The notes: a model not told the origin generated them from the sequence alone. Counted from the stretch's first letter, positions 14,228 to 24,028 are shown. The stretch is 45,446 nucleotides of DNA from CAZJDM01 sp964544765 (GCA_964544765.1 CAZJDM010000014.1:1-45446); one strand, 5' to 3'. A program made the numbers and translations.

Positions 14228-17200
14228 TTGTCTCTCAATATTAAGAAAGGTCAGTTGTTAAACAAAAAACAGTTAGCTTATGATATTTCCAAATTTGACC
14301 TTGATCTTGATATTAGCCAGAATCATCTAAATCTAAAAAAATTGAACCTTTATATTAAAGATCTAGTTCGGTTGGATGCTGATGCGCATCTGAGATCCCA
14401 GTTTGAAGCCATTAAAACTAAGGGTAATTTGAAATTAAAATGGCACTTAGATTCGATACCTACATTACTTGAGGGTCCAGTAGCCAAAGGATTGGTATCC
14501 TTCGATGGTAAAGTTGAGAATTACAATTTTGAGTGGGATCAGATTGTTGCTGTTGGTAAAGTAAATATTGTAGATGGTATGTTAGACAGTTATATTCTTC
14601 ATAATGCCCTTTTAGACATATACTTAAAAGAGAGTGTTCTAAAAGTAAGAGATGGTAATTTCAAACTTCCTAAAGGAACTATCAGTTGTAATGGTACTAT
14701 TTTCTTAACTAAACCTTTTAATTATGAGTTAAACGCTTATTTAGATCTAGCCGGCTTTCATGATATTTTAAAAACATTTCAAGTGGACCAAGAAGATGTA
14801 GAATTTTTATTTACCGGACCACTTAAGTTACGTGGAAATTTTGATCCTTTCGATATGGATCTATCACCAGGATTTCAAGATATATCACTGTCTAAATTCT
14901 ATTTATCTACCTTAGAAGAAGATTTTGGACAGTTACAATACCAATTTCCCCGAGCCTCGCTCCAACTTTTAGCTAATATTAATACCGATAGAATGAGTTT
15001 TAATAAGTCGAAATTACTTATTGATGATGAGAATATTGAGGTAAGTGGTTTTTTAAATTTTAATGATCCAACTATGGATTTACGGGCCAGAACCAATCGT
15101 ATTTCGTTATCACGGGCCAACTATTTTGTACAGATACCTTTTGAAGGTGAAGGAGCATTGCAAGCAAGGATTTTTGGACCTTATGAAAATATAAAAGTTC
15201 TAGGCAATATCGATGCTGATAAAACAGTTATCTATAATTATCCGGTTGGACGTTTACGGTCCGAAGTGAAATTCCAAAACAATTCTCTGAAATTTTTCAC
15301 AGTCGAGGGATTTTGGGGGAAGACAAATTATTTGCTTGATCAGTTTGCCTTTGACTTATCCACACCGAACATTTCATTTAATATACAGAATGGATTAATA
15401 AATCAAATTGATGCCGATTTTTTAAAAGAATTTTTTCCGACTTTGAAAAAAAAAGGTTGGTCAAATTTTTCTTTGTTAGCCAATATGCAAATGAATTTGC
15501 ATGGAGACAATTTATTGGACCTTAATCGTTATGATGGTCAGGTCCAGATAGAAACCAAGGATGTAAAATTACCAGGAGTTACTTTTAATCAAGGAAAAAT
15601 CAATTTAGCTTTTAGTCCCCATTTGATCAGCTTAGAAAAACTATCAATGATGATAGATAAACAAAAATGGATCGAAAGCACTGGGGAGGTAAGAAATCTG
15701 GACCAGGTTTTAGTTACTACCGATATCCATAATGTCCCTTTTTATTTACATCGCAACTACGATGGGGCCATTGTTGATGGAAAGCTCAGGATATCAAATA
15801 CCTTAGAAGATCCACGCCTCGATTTGATTACAACTTTTTCTAATATCAGGAGTAAACACTTTTTTTTCGATGCTGTAGACTCTGAAATTACTTATCAGAA
15901 AGATCTTCTTACTTTTAATCAAATTTTTACCAATGAAAATATCAAAGCTGATGGGACCTATAATTTTGATAAAGACACTATGAAACTTTTGGTAGATGTT
16001 AAACGCTTTCCTTTTAGTAAATTATTAAAAGATTTTGATTTAGTTGAAAGAAACGTGGGTGATGTTAGTCTTAAAATTGATATGCGAGGGAATCCCAGAA
16101 AAATGGAGTTTTGGGGGAAGTCTCATTTGACAGAACTGAGATCAGCTAATAATGAGAAGATAAAACTAAGTAATACCGCGATTATTTTTCAAGGAAAAAA
16201 GTGGCACATAAAGCCGTTTAAGATCCAAGGAAAACATTTTTTTATAACCGGTGAAGGTCAAAAGTCATCTAATGATGATATAAGAGCTGAATTTACTTCA
16301 TCCACCAATATAAAGTTAGTTTCTGACGTTTTTAAGGTGGTTAAGAATGCGCAAGGTGATTTAAACATGGAGCTGGATATATCGGGGAAAATGAAATCTC
16401 CTCAATTGAAGGGTAAAATTGCCATGCGACAAGGAAAGATGCTTTTTATGGATCTTTATCCTTCTTTTACCGATATAGATTTTGAAACTACTATTTCCAA
16501 GGAACATTTATTGTTAAACTATTTTCGTGCTAATAAGGGGCCTGGACGCGTATCAGTTACTGGTGGAGTGCAATTGAGTGAGACTTTATTACCTCAGAAT
16601 TATCATTTTAATATTTCGATAAAAGAAGTATTAAACAAAATAGATATGCCTTTACTTAATTCAATGAATATAACCTCAAGTGGAGATCTGGTTTTGGAAG
16701 GCAATGAATTACCTTTAACTTTGAGAGGTAGGGTCCAGCTTGATAAAGTACGCAGTATGGAAGAAATCAGGTTACGTTCATTATTTTTAGAAAGTTTTAA
16801 GCAAAATATTGTTGGTAGAATCGAAAGATCTAAAAAACTTCTTTTGGATGTTTATGTCACTGCTGATAAAAGCATAAGGATCAAAAACAGTTTGTTTGAT
16901 GGAACAGCTAGTTGTAATGTCCATTTATTGGGAGATATCACTGATCCTCAGATCTTTGGTAATATTATTATTCCTCATGGGAACATTTTTTTAAGAGAAC
17001 ATGTATTTAAGGTTATGTCGGGTAATATGGTGTTAAATGGGGATATTGGTAATTCTGATATGACCATTCACGCTGAATCTCGTATTGATAAATTTAAGGT
17101 GTTGGTGTTAATAACCGGTCATCCTAATAAGATGGATATAGCTTTTGATGTTGAACCACGGATTACTCCAGAGGGATATGCTCTTACTACCAATGATATT

Positions 17201-17629
17201 GTAACCTTAATTTCAACCGGTAAAATTCCGGAAAGAGGAATAGTAGAAGGTCTTACGGTGGAAAAAGCTACTGAAGTTGAGGCCTGGAATTTGTTTGCCG
17301 GGGTTTTTCAAAGTGAAATTACTGATAAAATTACTGCTTTAAGTTATGGATTAGTAGATAAAATTGAAGTAACCTTTCATTATTCAAATTTAACTAAACG
17401 GGCGGAACCCAGGGGAACGCTTAGAAAAGAGCTAACTGACGATTTGAAGCTAAATGTTTCAAGAGATTTAAGACCGCCTGCTAATGAATGGGATTCAAAT
17501 TTGGAATATCGTTTAAATAAAAATATTTCTGTTCAGGGGCGGGTAAATAATAATCCAAGTTTGGAAAAAAGTCGTGATGTATTGGAAGTTGGGGGCGATA
17601 TCAAGTTCCGTTTTGAATTTAATTACTAA
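14228..17629 (+). CDS. tamB: TamB-family translocation and assembly module protein, main part
   Basis: TamB proteins are long periplasmic beta-solenoids anchored in the inner membrane that work with an Omp85 partner in outer-membrane assembly or lipid transport. This frame gives 1,133 residues of repeating beta-rich segments (for example GNIIIPHGNIFLREHVFKV) and the conserved C-terminal DUF490 region with DIAFDVEPRITPEG, NDIVTLISTGKIPERG and a final strand-rich tail. The frame is open from 14129, so the apparent TTG start at 14228 is probably not a real one; the natural N-terminus is the preceding 13677-14180 frame. The next gene encodes an Omp85 protein and overlaps by 56 bases, supporting a TamA/TamB-type pair. 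Confidence 0.88.
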   Translation: MSLNIKKGQLLNKKQLAYDISKFDLDLDISQNHLNLKKLNLYIKDLVRLDADAHLRSQFEAIKTKGNLKLKWHLDSIPTLLEGPVAKGLVSFDGKVENYNFEWDQIVAVGKVNIVDGMLDSYILHNALLDIYLKESVLKVRDGNFKLPKGTISCNGTIFLTKPFNYELNAYLDLAGFHDILKTFQVDQEDVEFLFTGPLKLRGNFDPFDMDLSPGFQDISLSKFYLSTLEEDFGQLQYQFPRASLQLLANINTDRMSFNKSKLLIDDENIEVSGFLNFNDPTMDLRARTNRISLSRANYFVQIPFEGEGALQARIFGPYENIKVLGNIDADKTVIYNYPVGRLRSEVKFQNNSLKFFTVEGFWGKTNYLLDQFAFDLSTPNISFNIQNGLINQIDADFLKEFFPTLKKKGWSNFSLLANMQMNLHGDNLLDLNRYDGQVQIETKDVKLPGVTFNQGKINLAFSPHLISLEKLSMMIDKQKWIESTGEVRNLDQVLVTTDIHNVPFYLHRNYDGAIVDGKLRISNTLEDPRLDLITTFSNIRSKHFFFDAVDSEITYQKDLLTFNQIFTNENIKADGTYNFDKDTMKLLVDVKRFPFSKLLKDFDLVERNVGDVSLKIDMRGNPRKMEFWGKSHLTELRSANNEKIKLSNTAIIFQGKKWHIKPFKIQGKHFFITGEGQKSSNDDIRAEFTSSTNIKLVSDVFKVVKNAQGDLNMELDISGKMKSPQLKGKIAMRQGKMLFMDLYPSFTDIDFETTISKEHLLLNYFRANKGPGRVSVTGGVQLSETLLPQNYHFNISIKEVLNKIDMPLLNSMNITSSGDLVLEGNELPLTLRGRVQLDKVRSMEEIRLRSLFLESFKQNIVGRIERSKKLLLDVYVTADKSIRIKNSLFDGTASCNVHLLGDITDPQIFGNIIIPHGNIFLREHVFKVMSGNMVLNGDIGNSDMTIHAESRIDKFKVLVLITGHPNKMDIAFDVEPRITPEGYALTTNDIVTLISTGKIPERGIVEGLTVEKATEVEAWNLFAGVFQSEITDKITALSYGLVDKIEVTFHYSNLTKRAEPRGTLRKELTDDLKLNVSRDLRPPANEWDSNLEYRLNKNISVQGRVNNNPSLEKSRDVLEVGGDIKFRFEFNY

Positions 17630-20618
17630 AATTAGCTTCAATTGCGGCAAAATAGGGGTGCTTTTCTTTTTGTTGGTTGGTTTCCATTTGGAAGCCAAGC
17701 TTGTAAAGCTGGTTTCTATTGTCAATGAAGACTGGCAAAATATAGCTTCACAAGTAGACAATGTTTTTGATCTTAGTACATTAATCAAAGGAAAAGAATT
17801 ATCCTATGAAAGTTTAGATCTGCTTGTCAAAGATTTGTATGCAAGCGGTAGATATAAATCAGTAAAAGTTAATGTATATCCTATTAAAACCAAATCAAAT
17901 GGGGTACATGTTGAGTTTATCCTAGCTGAAAAAAGTAATATTGTGCAGGTTTTGGTCAGTTTAGATAAAGATTCCAAATATATTACTGAGGAGGAGCTAA
18001 GTCATTCTGTAGGGGGCGATACCAAATTAGAGTATCATCCTACAGTAGTGAAACGTATAAAAAATAATTTATTATTAAAACTCAGAAAAAAGGGATTTTA
18101 TAAACCTGTAATCAAAATAACCAGCAAAAGGGATCAAAGTGATTCCAAGATGATTCGAGTTTACTTTGAAGTATTTCCTGATATTCCCTGTTTTATTTCC
18201 GAAATTATTATTAGTAAAAAGGTCTCTTTGTCCCAGAACGACTTAGATGTTCAAAAAGGGGCTATTTGCGATGAATTCGTGATTAACGAAAAATTAGAAT
18301 TAGTAAATCAAAAATTATTGAACAGAGGTTTTTATAAAAGCTCTATTCGTCATAGATTTATTTATAATGCTGATGAAAACAATGCTCAGCTTTTAATTGA
18401 AGGCGACACAGGTAAACAGGTTAGATATATTATCGAAGACGATTCTATGGAGATATTTTTAGCTAATGAACGGGATAAGGCCATTGATTTTGCTAATTTG
18501 GAGCCCGAAGAAATTTTATATAAAATTGAGGATTTTTATAAGGCTAGGGGATATTATTTTGTTGATGTAAAGATGAGCCAGGAGAAGATGGGTAAAGAAA
18601 AGGTGAGTCAGGAAGAGGTAAGTCAGGTAAAGCAACCTGATTTAGCTTTGCAAACCTTTCTATTTAAAGTTGTGGTTGGTCCTAAGGTAACTATTGAGAA
18701 TTTTCTATTTAAAGGCAATAATCTAATAACTAATGATGAATTGGCGGCATTGTTGCTTGAGGTGGAACTCAATCTCAATCTTCTTTTTCAAAAGGTCTTT
18801 AGCGAAAAAATTATCAGGCAACATGCCTTAAAGTTAGAATCGCTATATTTAGAAAGAGGTTTTACTGATGTTAGGGTGCAAATTCCTGATTATGATTTTT
18901 CTGATGATCGTAGTTCGGTTGTTGTTAAATTTGAAATAGAAGAAGGTAAACCATATTTAATAAGGGGTGTAAATTTTGTAGGGAACAAGGATATTTCCAC
19001 TGACTTTTTACAAAGTCTTGTGGTGTTTAAAGCCAAGAAGCCTTTAAATCAGCAATGGGTAAGTGGGTCAATTAATGCTATTAAACAAGCTTATTTGGAA
19101 AAGGGTTATCTTAATATTAAAGTGGACCTGAAGTATAAGATCAACTATTTAAAGGGATATAATAGTATTGATGTTCAATGTCATATTGATGAGGGCAAAC
19201 AGGTCATTATAGGGAAGATCACCTATTGGGGATTAAAATACACTAAAACCGTAGTTATTGAGAGAGAACTTACTTTTAAGACAGGATCGGTTTACACCGC
19301 CAAAGCGATTGCTGATACTAGAAACAAATTAATTACTATAGGGTTATTTGAATCGGTAATTATAGAAATTAATAACAAAACTAGGAGTAAGAGAGTAGCA
19401 GATAGTACTGATACTACCGATAAGGTAGATATTATTATTAAGGTGAAAGAAAAAAAACCTGGTTTAATTGAATTGAAACCGGGATGGGGAACCTATAAAG
19501 GAGCTCGGTTTGCGTTGGAAGTGACCTTTAATAATTTGGGTGGTTTTGGTGGTAGAAGAGCTTTTATGCGTATGAAGGTGAGTGAAGAAGCTCAGCAAGA
19601 GTCGTTAGATATTGAAGACCATATAACTGGTTATGAATTATTATTTGGATTTGTAGAACCTTATATTCGTAAGACTCCCATTCAATCTCGTTTAACTATA
19701 TTACAGTCAGCTAGTGCTGAGAAAACATATCATTTATTTAACCGAACTGTTGAGATTGGCTTTTCCAAGAAAATATATAAATATTTACATGGCAATATTT
19801 CTTACAAATGGAAATCTAGTAGATATGTTCGAGATGTTATACTGGATGAAACCGCCAGATTTTTAACCACCGATTTGGTTAGAATAGGAGCCTTGGTCCC
19901 CAGTCTTTTTATTGATTGGCGAGATACTTCTAAATGGACCTTACGAGGTGGTGTTTTGTCCTTTTCGATTGATATTGTAAGAAAGGGTATTTTATTATCG
20001 GATATGGACTATGATAAATTGTATTTTCATGGCAGTCTTTATCAAAAAATTTATCGACGAATTAGTCTTAATTTTAAGACCCAGATTGGGTTAATAAATC
20101 TATATGATTTGAACGCATGTTTGGCCGGTAGCGATTCTTTGTGCCTACCTCCTGAGGAAGAGCGATTTTTTGCTGGCGGAACAGGCTCGGTGAGGGGGTT
20201 TGAAGAAATGTCTCTGGGGCCTTCTATCTTAGTTTTGCAGAAGGATAATAGTTATAAAGAAGAAAAAATTGGCGGAACGCTTCTTTTGGCCCTAAGTTTT
20301 GAATTAAAATTTCCTATGCCGCTTAGTGATAATTTTGGCTCGATATTATTCTTTGATGCGGGCAATGTTTTTTTACGTCAGGATGAATTGCAACAGTTTG
20401 TTAATCAAGGCTTTGAGGATCCCGAAAGTGATTTATCCAATTTTTGGGATATTAAATATTCTTATTTGAATAAGAGTGTTGGATTCGGTTTAGTTTTTTT
20501 TCATGTATTTAATTTTCATATGGACTGGGGTATTCCTTTACCGAAAATTGAGGAATATGGCTTTTTTCCTGCCATTAAACATGGCCGACTTCATTTAAAT
20601 ATTGGCGGTGTATTTTAA
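17574..20618 (+). CDS. tamA: Omp85-family outer-membrane assembly protein (TamA/BamA-like)
   Basis: A 1,014-residue protein with an N-terminal signal sequence (hydrophobic core GVLFFLLVGFHLEA), a long series of POTRA-type repeats (about 35-620; one reads ISTDFLQSLVVFKAKKPLNQ), and a C-terminal 16-strand barrel. The barrel carries the VRGF motif in GGTGSVRGFEEMSLGP and ends in LHLNIGGVF, a good Omp85 terminal beta-signal. It is longer than E. coli TamA or BamA because of extra POTRA-like sequence. Pairing with tamB favours TamA, but a BamA role cannot be excluded. A Lys/Glu/Ser/Gln-rich insert is encoded at about 18573-18634. The true start is uncertain: GTG 17574, ATG 17577 or TTG 17613, the last giving a standard signal peptide. 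Confidence 0.88.
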   Translation: MMYWKLGAISSSVLNLITKISFNCGKIGVLFFLLVGFHLEAKLVKLVSIVNEDWQNIASQVDNVFDLSTLIKGKELSYESLDLLVKDLYASGRYKSVKVNVYPIKTKSNGVHVEFILAEKSNIVQVLVSLDKDSKYITEEELSHSVGGDTKLEYHPTVVKRIKNNLLLKLRKKGFYKPVIKITSKRDQSDSKMIRVYFEVFPDIPCFISEIIISKKVSLSQNDLDVQKGAICDEFVINEKLELVNQKLLNRGFYKSSIRHRFIYNADENNAQLLIEGDTGKQVRYIIEDDSMEIFLANERDKAIDFANLEPEEILYKIEDFYKARGYYFVDVKMSQEKMGKEKVSQEEVSQVKQPDLALQTFLFKVVVGPKVTIENFLFKGNNLITNDELAALLLEVELNLNLLFQKVFSEKIIRQHALKLESLYLERGFTDVRVQIPDYDFSDDRSSVVVKFEIEEGKPYLIRGVNFVGNKDISTDFLQSLVVFKAKKPLNQQWVSGSINAIKQAYLEKGYLNIKVDLKYKINYLKGYNSIDVQCHIDEGKQVIIGKITYWGLKYTKTVVIERELTFKTGSVYTAKAIADTRNKLITIGLFESVIIEINNKTRSKRVADSTDTTDKVDIIIKVKEKKPGLIELKPGWGTYKGARFALEVTFNNLGGFGGRRAFMRMKVSEEAQQESLDIEDHITGYELLFGFVEPYIRKTPIQSRLTILQSASAEKTYHLFNRTVEIGFSKKIYKYLHGNISYKWKSSRYVRDVILDETARFLTTDLVRIGALVPSLFIDWRDTSKWTLRGGVLSFSIDIVRKGILLSDMDYDKLYFHGSLYQKIYRRISLNFKTQIGLINLYDLNACLAGSDSLCLPPEEERFFAGGTGSVRGFEEMSLGPSILVLQKDNSYKEEKIGGTLLLALSFELKFPMPLSDNFGSILFFDAGNVFLRQDELQQFVNQGFEDPESDLSNFWDIKYSYLNKSVGFGLVFFHVFNFHMDWGIPLPKIEEYGFFPAIKHGRLHLNIGGVF

Positions 20619-20626
20619 TGGGTCAA

Positions 20627-20654
20627 TCTTCAGTCTTCAGTCTTCAGTTCTCAG
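20627..20654. repeat. heptanucleotide tandem repeat between tamA and thiL
   Basis: Three exact TCTTCAG units followed by TTCTCAG lie in the short gap between the convergent tamA and thiL genes and run into the thiL stop region. Read from the CAG, the unit is CAGTCTT, again a CAG heptad as at 12250-12277. Confidence 0.85.
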
Positions 20655-21567
20655 CTTTAAAATGGATATAAGCTTTATTTAATAAATTATCTAGGTTCTT
20701 GCCTTGGCTGGTCTGAATAATGGATTTTGATTTGGCGGGTTTGGTGAATTGTCCAATTTTACTTAATGGAGTAGTCATAAAGGGCCAACTTTGAATGAGA
20801 TGGTCAACTTTACTTTGGGGAACGCTTATAAGCAATTCGTAGTCCTCTCCATCTAATAAAGAATTTTTTATATTAACGGTTTTGTTTAATGGAATTTTAT
20901 CCTCTTCCAATATGGCTGATAAATGAGAAGATTCACAAATTCTTAGTAAATCTAAAAGTAGTCCATCGCTAACATCGATTATACATCGTGTAAAGTTATT
21001 ACTTGCTAACCATCGGGCTTCTTGAAGTCGTGGCTCAAAAGAAAAATGTTTTCCTGATTCAAAAGAACCGCCAAAGGTGCCGGTAGTAAATATGTAGTCA
21101 TCTTCTTGGGCATTTTTTCTTAAACAAATCTGATCTTTAGGAACCATACCAATAATGGTCAAACTAGCTAAAACAGAGTCGGCTTTACTAATATCACCAC
21201 CAATAATATGAACATTATACTGTTTGGCTGTTTCTAAAAGTCCATCAGTAAATTCATTGGTCCAATCACCAAACACTTTATCAGGTACAGCTAATGATAC
21301 AAGAGCATATTTAGGTTTACCTGCCATAGCTGCTATATCGCTTAGATTTCGGGTTAGCAATTTTCTTCCGATCAGTTTAGCCTGATGAGAGTTGGATGGA
21401 GCGAGATTAGGGAAATGAGTTCCCTCAATTATTTGATCAATTCCATATAGAACAAGATTATTATAGTCGTAGACAAGTGCCGCACAATCATCCCCTGGAG
21501 GCACAAGGATATTATCATCGGTAGTCAACCTAGGAAATAGCTGTTTTAAAAATGACTTTTCATCCAT
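20644..21567 (-). CDS. thiL: thiamine-monophosphate kinase
   Basis: ThiL phosphorylates thiamine monophosphate to the active cofactor thiamine diphosphate using ATP. The 307-residue sequence has the family motifs PPGDDCAAL (about 23-31), DQIIEGTHF, GRKLLTRNLSDIAAMAGKP (the Mg/nucleotide region), and CIIDVSDGLLLDL in the second half. It is slightly shorter than the usual 320-330. No other thiamine genes are nearby. It is followed on the same strand by no gene; upstream lies the HTH/Zn-ribbon gene 47 bases away. Its 3' end contains part of the TCTTCAG heptad repeat. Confidence 0.94.
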   Translation of the reverse strand: MDEKSFLKQLFPRLTTDDNILVPPGDDCAALVYDYNNLVLYGIDQIIEGTHFPNLAPSNSHQAKLIGRKLLTRNLSDIAAMAGKPKYALVSLAVPDKVFGDWTNEFTDGLLETAKQYNVHIIGGDISKADSVLASLTIIGMVPKDQICLRKNAQEDDYIFTTGTFGGSFESGKHFSFEPRLQEARWLASNNFTRCIIDVSDGLLLDLLRICESSHLSAILEEDKIPLNKTVNIKNSLLDGEDYELLISVPQSKVDHLIQSWPFMTTPLSKIGQFTKPAKSKSIIQTSQGKNLDNLLNKAYIHFKAEN

Positions 21568-21614
21568 AAATTATTTCTCCTTTCAAGATTATAATCTAAA
21601 TTGATGTATAATCC

Positions 21615-21926
21615 CTAATTTCTGAGAACTAACATGTAACGAGGTGAGCTGATATGTTGCTCCCGACATTGGGGGCATTTGCTTGGTTTATGTAATTTTG
21701 AGCGTTTTTTAAAAGAAAAACCACATTTTAAACAAGTTGCTGGTTCTATTTCTAATTTAAACTGACCAGATACTGATTTAGCTGCATGTTCAATATGGGA
21801 AAAAATTTCTTTTTCGGGTAATTTTACTAAAGGTGAAAGGTCTTTAGCTGAGCAGAAACCTTCCTGTAGAAAAGATATTATTTGTTGTCTAATAGTTTTA
21901 TTCTTAAGTTCTTTTGTTTTCATCAA
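21615..21926 (-). CDS. HTH plus zinc-ribbon transcriptional regulator (COG3357-like)
   Basis: A 103-residue protein with a winged-helix-like N-terminus (about 10-50, TIRQQIISFLQEGFCSAKDL) and a C-terminal zinc ribbon with Cys65, Cys68, Cys84 and Cys87. The arrangement, including a terminal strand beginning ISSPRY, matches the small HTH/Zn-ribbon proteins known mostly from archaea and deltaproteobacteria, whose targets are not well defined. It lies between thiL and the rhomboid gene on the same strand and may be co-transcribed with both. A role in regulating either neighbour is a guess. Confidence 0.8.
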   Translation of the reverse strand: MMKTKELKNKTIRQQIISFLQEGFCSAKDLSPLVKLPEKEIFSHIEHAAKSVSGQFKLEIEPATCLKCGFSFKKRSKLHKPSKCPQCREQHISSPRYMLVLRN

Positions 21927-21945
21927 ATCATCTCCAAACTATTTT

Positions 21946-23025
21946 TTAGTGAAGAATTATATTGGAATTTTTATCTGAAGCATCATCTGGGTTACCATCT
22001 TCTAAATCAACATCGTTGAGGGCAAATTGAGGTAATTGGCAGTGTATACAATTTGTTTCGCTGGTCATACGACCCAGAAGAGTGGAGAAGAACATTTTTT
22101 TACATCTTGGGCAAGGCCAATAATGAATTACTAAAGCGAATACAATACTTCCAGCAAAAGAGGTAAAGAATAAGAGCCTCCAAATATTTTCATTTAACAA
22201 TGCTTTCATTAGATCCATTGAGGAGAATAGTCCAAAACAAAATGCCAAGAATAAACAAACCCAAAATAACATATTAGCTAGACGATATTTTCTCCAATTT
22301 TCTTTATAGGAGTCAATGGGTGGATAATTGGGATCATGAATATTGTATTGTAGTTGAATTTCCTTTTTATTGTCATATTTATTATCATGTTCTGATAAGT
22401 GTTCATTTAGATGTTCCATTGCTTCATGGTGATCTTTCAATAGCCCAGGAGTAGAGGTTTTGTTCCAAATTTTATCGTGACTTATAAAAATTTTTCGATA
22501 ATATAAAGCAGTAATAATACCTGCAAGAGCCCCAAATAAATGCCCTTCCCAAGATACACCGTCTTTGAGTGGTAATATTCCCCATATCAGACTTCCGTAG
22601 AGAAAACAGACAATCAGGGCGAGTGAACCACTTTTTCGATCTCGTCGTATGATAGCACTTATTAATAAAAAGAATCCCAGACCATAGACAATACCGCTAG
22701 CTCCAATATGTATAGTAGGGCGACCTATTAACCAGATGCCCAGTCCACTGATTAACATCGAAAAAATTATTACTTTTAAACCTACATATCCATATAATCC
22801 AAGACTTAAGAGTCCCAGTATTAATAATGCCGATGAATTTGACATTAAATGAGAGAAATCAGAATGAATAAAAGGCGAAAATATAATTCCTAAAAGTCCG
22901 TGATAACTTCCAGGCTCTATACCCCAGGAAATCAGATCAATATCTTTCATGTGACCTATGAAGTGTATCCCCCACAATAAACATAGAATGGATCCAATAA
23001 TTTGAAAGGCTTTATTAAAACTCAT
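21946..23025 (-). CDS. rhomboid-family intramembrane serine protease with C-terminal zinc ribbon
   Basis: Rhomboids cleave transmembrane substrates inside the bilayer. The core has HSDFSHLMSNS (His and Asn of the oxyanion site), the nucleophile in IHIGASGIVYG (Ser110), and the catalytic His162 in EGHLFGALAG, with six hydrophobic segments. After the core come a hydrophilic loop, two more membrane helices, and a zinc-ribbon-like end with CPRC and CIHC pairs. The rhomboid plus extra helices plus zinc ribbon is an unusual extension at 359 residues. Upstream lies one copy of the duplicated 65-69 bp element (23032-23100). Confidence 0.93.
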   Translation of the reverse strand: MSFNKAFQIIGSILCLLWGIHFIGHMKDIDLISWGIEPGSYHGLLGIIFSPFIHSDFSHLMSNSSALLILGLLSLGLYGYVGLKVIIFSMLISGLGIWLIGRPTIHIGASGIVYGLGFFLLISAIIRRDRKSGSLALIVCFLYGSLIWGILPLKDGVSWEGHLFGALAGIITALYYRKIFISHDKIWNKTSTPGLLKDHHEAMEHLNEHLSEHDNKYDNKKEIQLQYNIHDPNYPPIDSYKENWRKYRLANMLFWVCLFLAFCFGLFSSMDLMKALLNENIWRLLFFTSFAGSIVFALVIHYWPCPRCKKMFFSTLLGRMTSETNCIHCQLPQFALNDVDLEDGNPDDASDKNSNIILH

Positions 23026-23031
23026 TTAATT

Positions 23032-23100
23032 TATTACTCAACAAATACTAATTAACGTGGTGTGCAAGTTCACTTACATTCTCGCTGTTTAAGCGTTTAA
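23032..23100 (-). repeat. duplicated upstream element, copy 1 (before the rhomboid gene)
   Basis: Read on the minus strand this begins TTAAACGCTTAAA, continues with TGTAAGTGAACTT and ACACC, then GTTAA, and ends near TTGAGTAATA, seven bases before the rhomboid ATG. The same ordered blocks occur at 25800-25864 before the ABC-transporter ATPase gene, with small gaps. Sequences outside the blocks differ. Confidence 0.7.
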
Positions 23101-23197
23101 TTAAATATTAATAATTGACGAGATGAATATAAATTTGAGAAAATATGTTCAGAATTATATTCAATTTCAATTAGTTTAACATTCTAGGGAGGGTAAT

Positions 23198-23611
23198 GTG
23201 AACATTAAAAAGTTTGTAATTGCTAGTATTGTTGTCTTTATTGTATTTGAAATTTTGAATTTCATAATACATGGCCCGCTATTAGGTAGTATCTATGAGG
23301 AAACTAAGAGTGTTTGGCGACCAGATATGATGGATAAAATGTGGATAATTCATATTACCAACTTCATTTTTTCTTTTCTATTCGTGTATATTTTTACCAA
23401 AGGCTATGAGAATAAAGGAATTGTAGAAGGATTGAGATTTGGACTGATTATTGGATTATTGATGAATGTTGTTGGTATGTTCAATCAATATGCGGTTTAT
23501 CCCCTTCCTTTTAGTTTGGCCATACAATGGTTTATTTATGGTATTATTCAGTATGTGATATGCGGAGCAGTTGCTGCATCGATATATAGAGAGAAAGAAA
23601 AGGCACAATAG
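23198..23611 (+). CDS. small four-helix membrane protein of unknown function
   Basis: A 137-residue integral membrane protein with four predicted helices (about 5-25, 48-68, 80-98 and 106-130). Charged or aromatic patches such as HGPLLG and VWRPDMMDKMW sit between the first two. I do not recognise a named family with confidence; similar 4-TM proteins of unknown function are common. The start is GTG, placed by a strong AGGGAGGG seven or so bases upstream. It stands alone between the rhomboid gene (divergent) and the rhodanese gene. Confidence 0.75.
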   Translation: MNIKKFVIASIVVFIVFEILNFIIHGPLLGSIYEETKSVWRPDMMDKMWIIHITNFIFSFLFVYIFTKGYENKGIVEGLRFGLIIGLLMNVVGMFNQYAVYPLPFSLAIQWFIYGIIQYVICGAVAASIYREKEKAQ

Positions 23612-23696
23612 ATTTTATGTTGATTTGAATATCGGTATATGCTAATAATCTTATATATTGTTAATTTGTTGATGCTAATAAATATTGGAGTACCAT

Positions 23697-24005
23697 ATGT
23701 TTTTTAATCTATTCAAAATGCAATCATCTGATAATACTAAACTTATTGATAAAATGAAAAGTGGAGCGGTCGTCATTGACGTAAGAACGCGAAATGAATT
23801 TGCGGCTGGTCATCTAAATGACTCACTTAATATTCCTCTTAGTGAGATTCCTAACAAAGTTACTAAACTAAAATCACTAAATAAACCGTTGGTATTGTGT
23901 TGTGCCTCGGGAGCCAGAAGCGGTCAGGCTAAACGATTTTTAGAGACCAAGGGTCTTAAAGATATTTATAATGGCGGCTCATGGAGAAATGTTCCTAAAT
24001 CCTAA
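23697..24005 (+). CDS. rhodanese-domain sulfurtransferase
   Basis: A single rhodanese domain of about 102 residues. It has VVIDVRTRNEFAAGHL near residue 25 and an active-site loop CASGARSG with the catalytic Cys69, preceded by another Cys. Such proteins move sulfane sulfur between carriers. No signal peptide is seen, so it should be cytoplasmic. The ATG at 23697 has GGAG six bases upstream; the in-frame TTG at 23685 overlaps that site and is less likely. Substrate unknown. Confidence 0.9.
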   Translation: MFFNLFKMQSSDNTKLIDKMKSGAVVIDVRTRNEFAAGHLNDSLNIPLSEIPNKVTKLKSLNKPLVLCCASGARSGQAKRFLETKGLKDIYNGGSWRNVPKS

Positions 24006-24028
24006 TATCACCAGAAGCAATTAAGATA

